From JAAYZM01 sp964510785 (lineage in GTDB: Bacteria > Actinomycetota > Actinomycetes > Actinomycetales > Cellulomonadaceae): a DNA stretch of 64,000 nucleotides. Of the stretch, positions 8,217 to 16,104 are shown one piece after another; the stretch's first letter is position 1; each line of letters begins with the position of its first letter. The position numbers and the translations under genes were made by a program. The notes under the pieces are model-generated. The model saw only the letters and a list, made by a program, of their open reading frames with translations. It was not told the origin of the DNA and did not search any database. The stretch covers positions 3,056 to 67,055 of the forward strand of contig CAZECM010000010.1 of assembly GCA_964510785.1 (NCBI GenBank). Direction: 5' to 3'.

Positions 8217-11200
8217 ATGTTGCGCAGGTTGAGCATTCGAGGAAAGGTCCTCGCGGTCCTCGCCGTGCCTATCCTCGTGCTTGTGCTCGCCGCGACGTTC
8301 GTCTCGGCGCAAGCGCTCAACGAGGTCCGCGTCGCGCGTGCCGTCAACGGCGCGCTCGGTTCCCTGCAGACGATGCGAGTCTTCGCCCAGGCCATCCAGG
8401 TGGAGCGCGCCGCGGCGGTCAACCACGTCGGTGAGGTGCAGCTCGACGCTGCGATCAAGCGCAATGACGTGAAGGAGACCGACGAGCAGGCCGAGGCCCG
8501 CCCGGCCCGGGCCGAGGAGCGCGCCGCGGCGTACGAGGCCTCGACCGGTGCCACCGACGCGACGATGGCCCGCGCCGCCGAGCGGATGAACGAGGTCGAC
8601 TTCGACGCCCTCGACCCGCTCGTGAACGAGGCGACCCAGCGCGTCGTCGCCGCCACGGCCGGCATCCAGACCGCGCGCGAGGCCGTGGAGCGTGGCAACG
8701 TCGCGCCGAACGTCATCGACGGGCAGTACACGGCGGTCATCCTCGAGGCGCTGCAGCTCACGGACCGGTTCGCGGCCACGATCAACAACCGGCAGCTCGG
8801 TACCTACCTCTCCGCGTACGCCCTCGTCGACGTCACGACGGAGCGCATCACCAACGAGCGCGACTTCGGTTTCTACACCCTCGAGCGCGACGGCACGGAC
8901 GGCTCCGCGAACTCCCACCTGCGCGGCATGTTCCCCGAGACGAACTCGGTGCACGCCCGTGCCCGCGCCGCGGTGAGCGCGCTCGCGAGCGAAGACCTCG
9001 TGATGCCCGACCTCGGCGCCTCGTTCGACGGCTTCGCGGCCTGGCACAGCCAGCGCATCAACATCACGTCGAGGGACCAGGGCTTCGAGTCGGTGCGGGA
9101 GAACCTCTGGTTCGACAAGGCGACGATCGAGTCCGAGGCCCTCGAGCCCACGCTCTCCGCCCTGTGGAGCCAGTCCCAGCGCAACGCCCAGTCCGCCCAG
9201 TCCGCGGCCCTGTCCCAGGCGACGCTGACCATCCTCGCGGCCATCGCCGCGGTCGCCCTGTCGGTCCTCGTCGCCCTGCTGATCAGCCGTACCATCGTCG
9301 TCCCGCTCCGTCGCCTGACCGCGGCTGCCGGCGAGGTCCGCGACCAGCTGCCGAGGCTCGTCGAGCAGGTGGCCACGCCCGGCGAGGGTCCCGACATCTC
9401 CCTCATGCAGATCCCCGTGGACTCCACCGACGAGATCGGCCGCCTGGCCAACGCGTTCAACGAGGTGAACCAGACCACGGTCGAGGTCGCCCAGGAGCAG
9501 GCTGCGCTGCGTGGTTCCATCGCGGAGATGTTCGTCAACGTCGCCCGGCGCGACCAGGTCCTCCTCAACCGCCAGCTGAGCTTCATCGACACGCTCGAGC
9601 GCGAGGAGGAAGACCCGAACACCCTGGCGAACCTCTTCCGCCTCGACCACCTCGCGACCCGGATGCGCCGCAACGCGGAGTCGCTCCTCGTGCTCGCCGG
9701 CATCGACTCCGGTCGGCGCGTGCGCGGCTCGATGACCCTCTCCGACGTGATCCGCACCGCGTCCTCCGAGATCGAGCAGTACGACCGCGTCAACCTCGAG
9801 CTCGGCGTCGACCCCCACATGCACGGCTTCAACTCGCTGCCCGCCGCGCACATGCTCGCCGAGGTCCTCGAGAACGCCACGGTGTTCTCCGAGCCCGGTT
9901 CGCCCGTCGAGGTCGTCACCTCGGCCGAGATCGAGTTCATCACCGTCACGATCATCGACCGCGGTCTCGGCATGAGCGACGAGGACATCGCGGCCGCGAA
10001 CGCACGGATCCGGCAGACCACGGCGAGCGACGCCGTCGGCGCCCAGCGCCTGGGCCTGCACGTGGTCGGCCGTATCGCGGCGCGCCTCGGCACGAAGGTC
10101 GTCTTCGCCCGGGCCGACGACGAGGGCGGCACGCAGGTGCGCATCCGCTTCCCCCGTGCGCTGTTCGTCGACGACGCCGAAGAGGCTCAGCCCGGCAGCG
10201 GCGGTCGCGTGCTCGCCTCGGGCTCGCTCGCCGCGGACGAGGAAGCCCCGCTCGTGGTCCCGGTCGACCTCGAGGCGCTGACCGACGGCGAGACCGGGCT
10301 CGGCCTGCCGCGCCGTCGTGCCGTCGACGCACCGCCGCAGGCGCCCGCCGCGGGCGCACCGACGACGTCGAGCGGCCTCCCGGCCCGACGCAACATCGTG
10401 CTCCCCGAGACGGTCACGCCGAACCTCTCCCCCGAGGTCGCCGCGTCCGCCGCGGCCGGGTGGTCCCCGAACGTCAACGCCCCCGCCGCGAGCGGGCTGC
10501 CGTCCCGCACCGTCGGGGCCACGGCCGCGGCACGCTCCGACGAGGACGCCCCCGCCGCCCCGCCGCGCCCTGCCGCGGCGAGCCTCGACCCCGAGCGCAG
10601 GTCCGGCATGTTCGCCGGCTTCCGCCGAGGCGCCGAGTCCGCCGAGCCGGAGCCCGTGGGCACCGACACCGACGGCGGCGAGAACCACACCGAGGCATCC
10701 CGGTCCCAGGCCATGGTCATCCCGGGCCTGGTCCCCGACGACGACGGCGCAGCCGTGATCGATGCGCCCTCCGCGAGCTCGGCCCCCGGGTTCGAGCCGG
10801 ACGGCTCGACGTGGGACGGCGCGTACGACGCGTCCGTCCAGGAGTCGCTCGCGAACGAGGCGCCCGTCAGCGAGGTGCCCGCCCAGACGTGGCAGGAGCG
10901 CGAGCAGCCCGCCGCCGAGTGGTCCGGGTCCGTCCCGTCCGCGCCGAGCCTGGGTTCGCCCGACGCCTCGCCCGCCGTGTGGGAGGCTCCGGCAGCCCAG
11001 GACGCTCCGGTGTGGGAGGCGCCCGCCGAGGCGCCGCCCGCGTGGGAAGCCCCCGCAGCTCAGGACGCTCCGGTGTGGGAAGCGCCTACCCAGGAAGCCC
11101 CCGTGTGGGAAGCACCTGCCGAGGCGCCTGCCGCATGGGGCGCTCCCGCCCAGGACGCCCCGGTCTGGGGTGCACCCGCCGCCGAGGCGCCGGCCGCGGC

Positions 11201-12719
11201 GGTCCCGAGCTGGGGTCCCGCGGACGCCGCCTGGTCGCCCGCCCAGCCCGATCCTTCCGTCGAGGCGCAGTACGCCACGCCGAGCGCGCTGAGCCCCGCC
11301 GTCGAGCCCGAGGCGCAGTACTACGCGACCCCCGAGGCGCCCGCGACGCAGTACCCCGCGTTCACGCCGGACGCGGGCTACGCCGCCCCGGCAGCCGCCG
11401 AGCCCGTCTGGAGCCCCGAGGCCCCGGTGGCCCCGGCGCTCGAGCCCGACGTGCCGGCACCGGCGCCCACGCCCGCCCCGGAGAGCACCGTGCCCGCCGC
11501 GGCCGTGTGGACCCCGACGGACCCGTCGCAGGCTCCTGCCGTACCACAGGCTCCCGGCTCCGCGCCGGCCCCCGCCGGACCGTCCTGGCTCTCCGCCGCC
11601 GCCCCGGCCCCGCAGCAGGTGGCGCCAGCAGCCCCCGTCGCGCCGGCCGCGATCCCGGCGGCACCCCTGGCCCCGGCTCCGACGGTTCCCGCGCTCCCGG
11701 CCTTCGCCGACGTCGTCGGTCAGGCCCCCGAGGCACCCTCGCGCCGTTCGCGCCGCGGTGGCGAGAGCGCCGGCTCCACCGGTAAGCCCTCTCGCGCCGA
11801 GCGGCGGGCGGCTCGCCGGGCCGACGCGAAGGCCCAGGCCGAGCAGAAGGCCCTCGCCAAGGCCGAGGCGCGTGCGGCCAAGAAGGGCAAGGGCGCGTCC
11901 CTCCCGACCGCGGCCAGCCCGGCTGCGGCCGTGGACGCCGGTCCCACGCCGGGCTTCCTGTCGCAGCCCACGTCGATCGCCGCCCTGCGTGCGGGCGACG
12001 CTCCCGCTCCAGCGGCGTCCGTACCGACACCGCTGCCCGCGGCCTGGTCGGCCTCCACCCCCGCGCAGCCGAGCGCACCCGCGCCCCAGCCCGCGGCGTG
12101 GTCGGCACCGGTTGCCGAGCCCACGGCCCCTGCGGCACCCGACCTCGCCCAGCCGCAGGCCGCGGCGCCGGACGGCTTCGCGCCCGCGTTCCAGCCCCGG
12201 ACACCGGCATCCCCGGCTGCCGCAGCCCCCGCTGCGCCGTCGTCGGGCACGGCCTTCACCCCCTCCTCCTCGGGCGCATGGACGCCGGGCGGAGCGGGCG
12301 CGGGTGACGGCTCGCCGCGCCAGTTCGGGGTGCTCGACGACGAGGTCGCCGCGATGCTGGCCCTGCGTTCCGACATCCAGGAGCAGGCGCTGTCCGAGCT
12401 GAGCCAGCTCTCGACGTACCGCCCGCAGGTCGTCAAGCCGGCGGCCTCGCTCGCCCGGCGCACGCCGTCGGCCATCCCCTCGGCGCCCGAGATGGCCGAG
12501 GCCGACGGAGGCCAGCCCGTCGAGCGCGACCCCGAGAAGCTCCGCTCGCGCCTGTCGAGCTTCCAGAGCGGCGCCACGCGCGGCCGCCGTGCGCAGGACG
12601 CACCCACCGACCCCGCACCGTCGACCGACGGTGCGGTGCCCACGGCGAATGGCTCTGCGGAGCACGCCAGCCCTGGGACATCGACGTCCGAGACCACTCA
12701 GGAGGCTCAGACATGGTGA
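8217..12719 (+). CDS. cvnA: Conservon sensor kinase CvnA, nitrate/nitrite-sensing type, with giant Pro/Ala tail
   Basis: This 1500-residue membrane protein opens the cvn operon. After a first membrane helix (about 12-32) comes an extracellular helical NIT-type sensor (about 35-330), a second helix (about 337-358), a HAMP region, a DHp-like region with LFRLDHLATRMRRN (about 470) and an HATPase domain (about 545-650: EVLENATVFS and IIDRGLGMS). The rest, more than 800 residues, is a Pro/Ala-rich disordered tail with PVWEAPA repeats. In Streptomyces, CvnA works with CvnB-D as a membrane heterocomplex resembling a eukaryotic receptor/G-protein unit. The ATG at 8217 has GGAGAAGG at 8203-8210; a GTG at 8211 is less likely. 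No cognate response regulator is adjacent, as usual for conservons. Confidence 0.9.
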   Translation: MLRRLSIRGKVLAVLAVPILVLVLAATFVSAQALNEVRVARAVNGALGSLQTMRVFAQAIQVERAAAVNHVGEVQLDAAIKRNDVKETDEQAEARPARAEERAAAYEASTGATDATMARAAERMNEVDFDALDPLVNEATQRVVAATAGIQTAREAVERGNVAPNVIDGQYTAVILEALQLTDRFAATINNRQLGTYLSAYALVDVTTERITNERDFGFYTLERDGTDGSANSHLRGMFPETNSVHARARAAVSALASEDLVMPDLGASFDGFAAWHSQRINITSRDQGFESVRENLWFDKATIESEALEPTLSALWSQSQRNAQSAQSAALSQATLTILAAIAAVALSVLVALLISRTIVVPLRRLTAAAGEVRDQLPRLVEQVATPGEGPDISLMQIPVDSTDEIGRLANAFNEVNQTTVEVAQEQAALRGSIAEMFVNVARRDQVLLNRQLSFIDTLEREEEDPNTLANLFRLDHLATRMRRNAESLLVLAGIDSGRRVRGSMTLSDVIRTASSEIEQYDRVNLELGVDPHMHGFNSLPAAHMLAEVLENATVFSEPGSPVEVVTSAEIEFITVTIIDRGLGMSDEDIAAANARIRQTTASDAVGAQRLGLHVVGRIAARLGTKVVFARADDEGGTQVRIRFPRALFVDDAEEAQPGSGGRVLASGSLAADEEAPLVVPVDLEALTDGETGLGLPRRRAVDAPPQAPAAGAPTTSSGLPARRNIVLPETVTPNLSPEVAASAAAGWSPNVNAPAASGLPSRTVGATAAARSDEDAPAAPPRPAAASLDPERRSGMFAGFRRGAESAEPEPVGTDTDGGENHTEASRSQAMVIPGLVPDDDGAAVIDAPSASSAPGFEPDGSTWDGAYDASVQESLANEAPVSEVPAQTWQEREQPAAEWSGSVPSAPSLGSPDASPAVWEAPAAQDAPVWEAPAEAPPAWEAPAAQDAPVWEAPTQEAPVWEAPAEAPAAWGAPAQDAPVWGAPAAEAPAAAVPSWGPADAAWSPAQPDPSVEAQYATPSALSPAVEPEAQYYATPEAPATQYPAFTPDAGYAAPAAAEPVWSPEAPVAPALEPDVPAPAPTPAPESTVPAAAVWTPTDPSQAPAVPQAPGSAPAPAGPSWLSAAAPAPQQVAPAAPVAPAAIPAAPLAPAPTVPALPAFADVVGQAPEAPSRRSRRGGESAGSTGKPSRAERRAARRADAKAQAEQKALAKAEARAAKKGKGASLPTAASPAAAVDAGPTPGFLSQPTSIAALRAGDAPAPAASVPTPLPAAWSASTPAQPSAPAPQPAAWSAPVAEPTAPAAPDLAQPQAAAPDGFAPAFQPRTPASPAAAAPAAPSSGTAFTPSSSGAWTPGGAGAGDGSPRQFGVLDDEVAAMLALRSDIQEQALSELSQLSTYRPQVVKPAASLARRTPSAIPSAPEMAEADGGQPVERDPEKLRSRLSSFQSGATRGRRAQDAPTDPAPSTDGAVPTANGSAEHASPGTSTSETTQEAQTW
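10975..11190 (+). repeat. Degenerate tandem repeat encoding PVWEAPA units
   Basis: Units of about 27-36 bp encode variants of [A/P]-V-W-E/G-A-P-A-x-x-(D/E)-A-P, at least seven in a row, in the disordered tail of CvnA. The regularly spaced Trp residues stand out in an otherwise Ala/Pro sequence. Confidence 0.75.
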
Positions 12720-12774
12720 CCGTTCAGGGTTACATCGCAGCCGTTCGTTCCAACGGCCCATCGAAGGAGGAAGC

Positions 12775-13224
12775 GTGACAGCGCTCAGCACCGAGGCAGC
12801 CAACTTCGGCTGGCTGCTCGACAACTTCGTCCGGACCGTCCCGGGCACCCGGCACACCCTCGTGGTGTCCGCTGACGGACTGCTCATGGCGATGTCCGAG
12901 CAGCTCGACCGCACGAGCGGCGACCAGCTTGCCGCGATCGTCGCAGGAATGTCCTCGCTGACCCGTGGCGCCTCGCGCCAGCTCCGGGCCGGTGAGGTGC
13001 GTCAGGCGATCATCGAGATGGACAACTTGTTCTTGTTCCTCATGAGCGTGTCGAACGGATCGGTGCTCGCGGTTGTCGCAGAATCCAACTGTGACGTCGG
13101 CCTCATCGGTTACGAGATGGCGATGCTCGTCTCGCGCACCGAGGCGACGCTCACCCCGCAGCTCATCACCGAGATGCGGGACCACCTCCCCATCGATGGC
13201 GCCACCAGGGCGCCGGTGGGATGA
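12775..13224 (+). CDS. cvnB: Roadblock/LC7-domain protein CvnB
   Basis: This 149-residue single-domain protein has the roadblock/LC7 fold: LLDNFVRTVPGTRHTLVVSADGLLMA, then a helical segment and NGSVLAVVAESNCDVGLIGYEM. In conservons it associates with CvnD, like MglB with MglA, and probably modulates GTP turnover. The GTG start at 12775 follows a perfect GGAGGAA (12766-12772), and the gene lies 55 bases after cvnA. The order cvnA-B-C-D is the canonical one. Confidence 0.9.
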   Translation: MTALSTEAANFGWLLDNFVRTVPGTRHTLVVSADGLLMAMSEQLDRTSGDQLAAIVAGMSSLTRGASRQLRAGEVRQAIIEMDNLFLFLMSVSNGSVLAVVAESNCDVGLIGYEMAMLVSRTEATLTPQLITEMRDHLPIDGATRAPVG

Positions 13225-13235
13225 GGTCGAGATAG

Positions 13236-13613
13236 ATGTCCGACTCCTTCGAGTTCGAAACCCGGACGGTCCGGCCTTACGCCGTGACCGGTGGTCGGGT
13301 GCGCTCGGCGAACCTCGAGCTACCTCTCGAGGCACTCGTCGAGGTTCTCCCCGGATCCCGTGGGGCCATGGGCCTCACGCCCGAGAAGAAGGCCATCCTC
13401 GAGCACGCCACGGCCAACTACATCTCGATCGCAGAGCTCTCGGCCCTGCTCCACCTACCGCTCGGCGTCGTCAAGATCCTCGTCTCCGACATGAGCGACT
13501 CTGAGTTCATCCGTATCCACTCCTCGACCCCGATGGATGTCAACACCGGACAGTCGCCTGCTCTGTCCCTAAGCGTGCTGGAGAGTGTTCTCAATGGCAT
13601 TTCCGCCCTCTGA
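13236..13613 (+). CDS. cvnC: DUF742 protein CvnC
   Basis: This 125-residue protein belongs to the DUF742 family, with RPYAVTGGRVR at the N-terminus and the helix-turn-helix-like segment HATANYISIAELSALLHLPLGVVKILVSDM in the second half. It is the third part of the conservon complex; its biochemical role is not established, although the second half resembles a winged helix. The ATG is at 13236. The 3' end overlaps the GTPase gene by 20 bases, so the two are translationally linked. Confidence 0.88.
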   Translation: MSDSFEFETRTVRPYAVTGGRVRSANLELPLEALVEVLPGSRGAMGLTPEKKAILEHATANYISIAELSALLHLPLGVVKILVSDMSDSEFIRIHSSTPMDVNTGQSPALSLSVLESVLNGISAL

Positions 13614-14202
13614 CACCGCCGGCGCCGGAGCTGCTGGCCCGTCCGGTGCTGCGCCCACCGTTGTCAAGATCGTCGTCGCCGGCGGGTTCGCCGTCGGGAA
13701 GACGACCTTTATCGGCTCGATCTCCGACATCGAGCCGCTCAACACCGAAGCCGCGATGACCGAGCACTCCGTCGGCGTCGACGACGCCGGTGGTCAGACC
13801 GCACGCAAGACGACGACGACGGTCGCCATGGACTTCGGCCGCATCGCGCTGCCGGGCTCGTTGTGGCTGTACCTGTTCGGCACACCTGGGCAGGACCGCT
13901 TCCTGTTCATGTGGGACGACCTGGTGCGCGGTGCGATCGGTGCCGTGGTCCTCGTCGACACCGAGCGGCTCGAGCAGTGCTTCCCGGCCGTCGACTACTT
14001 CGAGTCGCGTGGCATCCCCTTCGTCGTCGGCGTGAACTGCTTCGACGGCGTGGCCCGCCACCAGCTCGACGACGTCCGCGAGGCCCTGCAGATCCCCGCG
14101 CACGTGCCCGTGATGTACACCGACGCGCGTTCGCGTGCGGCGACCAAGCAGACGCTGATCTCGCTCGTCCAGCTGGCGATGGAGCGACTCCGCGGAGCGT
14201 GA
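13594..14202 (+). CDS. cvnD: Small Ras-like GTPase CvnD
   Basis: This 202-residue ATP/GTP-binding protein has a P-loop GGFAVGKTT (about 30-38), a switch-II G3 motif GTPGQ and a G4-like VNCFDG in place of NKxD. In conservons CvnD is the G-protein-like output that docks on the membrane complex CvnA-C. I chose the ATG at 13594, preceded by GGAGAG at 13580-13585, over the upstream GTG at 13585, which has no room for a ribosome site. A strong hairpin follows at 14221-14267. Confidence 0.9.
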   Translation: MAFPPSDTAGAGAAGPSGAAPTVVKIVVAGGFAVGKTTFIGSISDIEPLNTEAAMTEHSVGVDDAGGQTARKTTTTVAMDFGRIALPGSLWLYLFGTPGQDRFLFMWDDLVRGAIGAVVLVDTERLEQCFPAVDYFESRGIPFVVGVNCFDGVARHQLDDVREALQIPAHVPVMYTDARSRAATKQTLISLVQLAMERLRGA

Positions 14203-14220
14203 CCGGACCCACTCCCGGTC

Positions 14221-14267
14221 AACGCCTTCGGCCGGCCCTCCGCTTACGGGGGCCGGCCGCTGGCGTT
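14221..14267 (+). terminator. Long GC-rich hairpin after cvnD
   Basis: AACGCC (14221-14226) pairs with GGCGTT (14262-14267), and GGCCGGCCC inside pairs with GGGGCCGGCC. It lies 18 bases after cvnD and probably ends the cvn transcript. There is no T-run. Confidence 0.6.
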
Positions 14268-14325
14268 CCGGGGCTCGCTAGGCTTGCCCCCAGGTGAAGG
14301 CGCTGGCGACCCGACGGGTGGATGC

Positions 14326-14772
14326 ATGGCGGTGTATGTCGACGGATCGGCGCTGAGCCGGTTCTTCCTCGACGTGCCCCAAGCCGAGGCGTGGCGGGAG
14401 TGGGCCTCGGAGCGTCTGCCCGAGCTGCGGCGCAGCGAGCTGAGCGTCATCGAGCTGCGACGGGTCACGGCGTCGCTCGACCGCAGCGCGCGCGTGGTCG
14501 CCGACGCGCTCGTCGAGCGGATCAGGGAGGTGCGCTTCTCCGACCAGGCGCTCGCACGGGCCGCGATGGTGGAGGGACGGCTCGCACCCTTCGCGGCCCT
14601 GCACTTCGGGGTGGCCCTCGCCGAGCCCGACATCGACTCGATCGCCACCTACGATCCCGTGCTCGCCACGGCCTGCCACCTGCACCGGCTGCGGGTCGTC
14701 TCCCCAGGTCGGCCCGCGCTGTGGTGGAACGATCTTCTCGCCAAGGACCCACCGGACGTCGTGCCAGAATGA
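14326..14772 (+). CDS. PIN-domain protein (VapC-like), no antitoxin visible
   Basis: This 148-residue PIN fold protein has the acidic residues of the nuclease site: Asp6 (VYVDGSAL), Glu43 (SVIELRR) and a late Asp in IATYDPVLATAC. Such proteins are RNA-cleaving toxins in VapBC pairs, acting on tRNA or rRNA. The ATG at 14326 (MAVYVDG) puts the first Asp in its usual position. No short VapB-like gene lies directly upstream; the 120 bases between cvnD and this gene hold only the hairpin. It may be an orphan or a housekeeping PIN protein. It sits nine bases before tRNA-Ser. Confidence 0.72.
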   Translation: MAVYVDGSALSRFFLDVPQAEAWREWASERLPELRRSELSVIELRRVTASLDRSARVVADALVERIREVRFSDQALARAAMVEGRLAPFAALHFGVALAEPDIDSIATYDPVLATACHLHRLRVVSPGRPALWWNDLLAKDPPDVVPE

Positions 14773-14780
14773 TGCCTCCT

Positions 14781-14870
14781 GGAGGGCTGTCCGAGCGGCC
14801 GAAGGAGACGGTCTTGAAAACCGTTAGTGCGGTGTCCCCGCACTCAAGGGTTCGAATCCCTTGCCCTCCG
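14781..14870 (+). tRNA. tRNA-Ser(UGA)
   Basis: This 90-nt cloverleaf has acceptor GGAGGGC/GCCCTCC, anticodon stem ACGGT/ACCGT with loop CTTGAAA (anticodon TGA), a long class II variable arm (GTGCGGTGTCCCCGCAC) and T-arm GGGTTCGAATCCC. CCA is not encoded. Confidence 0.95.
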
Positions 14871-15306
14871 CCGATGGTGGGCCCACGGGCATGCTGACGT
14901 GCACGCGGGCGCTGCGGCGTGTCAGACGCCACTCGCCCGCGCGGCGCGCGTAGGCGTCGAGGTAGGTTCCGCCGCTGAGGAGCCACGAGCCGTCGTCGAG
15001 CTGGGTCATGGTGGAGACGTCGCTCTCTGCGGTCGCGAGCTCGCCGTCGAGCGTGACCGAGGTGTTCGACGTCCAGTGATGCATCTGGGGCAGCAACTGC
15101 CACTGCCGTGTCACGGCGTCGGCGATCTCGTCGTGCCCCGTGAACCGGAAGGTCCCGACGTCCCACACCGCATCGGGGTGCCAGACGGCGAGAAATCGGT
15201 CGAGCTGGCGCTTGTCGGCACCGTGGCAGTACTCGGCGCACAGGCGCTGGATGGCCTGGGTCGAGGCGATGTGGTCGAGGATGTCGGGGCTGGGGGAGTC
15301 GGGCAT
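14824..15306 (-). CDS. SnoaL-like (NTF2-fold) protein whose 3' end runs into tRNA-Ser
   Basis: This protein of up to 160 residues has the SnoaL_4-type signature: an N-terminal helix (IQRLCAEYCHGADKRQLDRFLAVWHPDAVWD), then FTGHDEIADAV and a C-terminal sheet ending ARVHVS. Members include small hydratases, dehydratases and many uncharacterised proteins. The ATG at 15306 is clear. In frame, the gene continues through the antisense of tRNA-Ser(UGA), adding a tail (GKGFEPLSAGTPH) that is simply translated tRNA and likely meaningless. The CDS and the tRNA overlap by 47 bases on opposite strands. Confidence 0.75.
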   Translation of the reverse strand: MPDSPSPDILDHIASTQAIQRLCAEYCHGADKRQLDRFLAVWHPDAVWDVGTFRFTGHDEIADAVTRQWQLLPQMHHWTSNTSVTLDGELATAESDVSTMTQLDDGSWLLSGGTYLDAYARRAGEWRLTRRSARVHVSMPVGPPSAEGKGFEPLSAGTPH

Positions 15307-15378
15307 GCGGGGAGTCTGGCACGGGCCACCGACGCGCTTTGCTGCAGGCGGACCTGCCCAGGTACCCTTGGCGGGCCT

Positions 15379-15467
15379 GGAGACGTCGCATAGTCCGGTC
15401 TAGTGCGCCGCCCTGCTAAGGCGGTAGGGGAGCAATCCCCTCGAGGGTTCAAATCCCTCCGTCTCCG
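15379..15467 (+). tRNA. tRNA-Ser(GCU)
   Basis: This 89-nt class II tRNA has acceptor GGAGACG/CGTCTCC, anticodon stem CCGCC/GGCGG with loop CTGCTAA (anticodon GCT), variable arm AGGGGAGCAATCCCCT and T-arm AGGGTTCAAATCCCT. The discriminator is G and CCA is not encoded. Confidence 0.95.
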
Positions 15468-15489
15468 CACCCGGATCCCGCAGGGATCC

Positions 15490-15523
15490 CGAGGCCCCCG
15501 AGCGCTCGCGCCCGGGGGCCTCG
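15490..15523 (+). terminator. Hairpin after tRNA-Ser(GCU)
   Basis: CGAGGCCCCCG (15490-15500) pairs with CGGGGGCCTCG (15513-15523) over a 12-base loop, 22 bases after the tRNA. It probably terminates the tRNA transcript. Confidence 0.6.
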
Positions 15524-15597
15524 CCCGTGCCGGCACCGGTCGGTTTGGGCAAGGTACGGGCGGCGGGGTAACATCTTCGTCGGCCCTTGGTGGCCGC

Positions 15598-15670
15598 GCG
15601 CCCGTAGCTCAACGGATAGAGCATCTGACTACGGATCAGAAGGTTGGGGGTTCGAATCCCTCCGGGCGCA
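15598..15670 (+). tRNA. tRNA-Arg(ACG), likely attachment site
   Basis: This 73-nt tRNA has acceptor GCGCCCG/CGGGCGC, anticodon stem TCTGA/TCAGA with loop CTACGGA (anticodon ACG) and T-arm GGGGGTTCGAATCCCTC. CCA is not encoded. The accessory element starts immediately 3' of it, and an XRE gene of the element runs antisense into it, so its 3' half is the natural candidate for an attachment site. I found no second copy of the 3' end in the window. Confidence 0.93.
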
Positions 15671-16003
15671 CACGTCGCAACGGCACCCCTCGGGGTGCCG
15701 TTCGCCGTTTCCGGGACCGGGCGTCGGGGTGGAGATCCCGTAGAAGTGCGTAACCGGGAGACCTAGGTAGTCCGCGACCATCATCAGTTCTGCTGCGTCG
15801 AAGGGGACGCTGCCGAGCTTGCGGCGGCTGAACCACTGCTGGTTCTGACCTAGGTACCCGGCGAGTTCCGTGTCACCGATCTTCTGCCGAGCCATCTCGG
15901 CCCGGACCTGCCCTGCGATGAACTCTCGCAGTTCGTCTACATCGCGTACGACGTGCATGCGGCCTCGCTGAGTGCCGGTACGGGACACGGGTTGGATTGA
16001 CAT
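15629..16003 (-). CDS. XRE-family repressor-like protein ending inside tRNA-Arg
   Basis: This protein of about 124 residues has a helix-turn-helix core (QVRAEMARQKIGDTELAGYLGQNQQWFSRRKLG) and a PFDAAELMMVADYLGLPVTHFYG segment, as in Cro/C1-type regulators of actinobacterial elements. The ATG at 16003 is preferred; a GTG at 16018 is possible. The last dozen codons (RRDSNPQPSDP) are antisense tRNA-Arg sequence, so the natural 3' end of this gene was probably set by integration at the tRNA. It is transcribed divergently from the second XRE gene at 16105, with a perfect palindrome between them, which suggests a C1/Cro-like switch controlling the element. Confidence 0.72.
   Translation of the reverse strand: MSIQPVSRTGTQRGRMHVVRDVDELREFIAGQVRAEMARQKIGDTELAGYLGQNQQWFSRRKLGSVPFDAAELMMVADYLGLPVTHFYGISTPTPGPGNGERHPEGCRCDVCARRDSNPQPSDP
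15681..15700 (+). terminator. Hairpin directly after tRNA-Arg
   Basis: CGGCACCCC (15681-15689) pairs perfectly with GGGGTGCCG (15692-15700), followed by a T-containing stretch (TTCGCCGTTT). It fits a tRNA-Arg terminator, although the antisense XRE frame also reads through it. Confidence 0.6.
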
Positions 16004-16052
16004 ACCCCGATTGTTCACCCACTGATCGATCCTGGCAACCCTCGGAGTTGAC

Positions 16053-16071
16053 CAACACGCACAGCGTGTTG
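16053..16071. promoter_or_regulatory. 19-bp palindromic operator between divergent XRE genes
   Basis: CAACACGC-ACA-GCGTGTTG is a perfect 8-3-8 palindrome whose right arm overlaps the -35 box of the rightward XRE gene. A degenerate second copy, CAACACGC-TCA-GCGAGTGA, lies at 16114-16132 just inside that gene. Two operators around one promoter fit autorepression by one of the two XRE proteins. Confidence 0.75.
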
Positions 16072-16098
16072 ACAGTCTGAGTGCGTGCGTGTATGACT
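16069..16098 (+). promoter_or_regulatory. Leaderless sigma-70-type promoter of the rightward XRE gene
   Basis: TTGACA (16069-16074), a 17-base spacer and TATGACT (16092-16098) form a near-consensus promoter. Transcription would start six to eight bases later, at or next to the ATG at 16105, so the mRNA is probably leaderless. Confidence 0.65.
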
Positions 16099-16104
16099 CT
16101 ACCT

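Noticed and set aside
7029..12914. 1961-codon open frame on the minus strand covering the cvn operon
   Set aside because: Only the last 328 codons are a real gene (quinone oxidoreductase). The rest is antisense of cvnA in GC-rich codons, rich in Arg/Gly, without domains.
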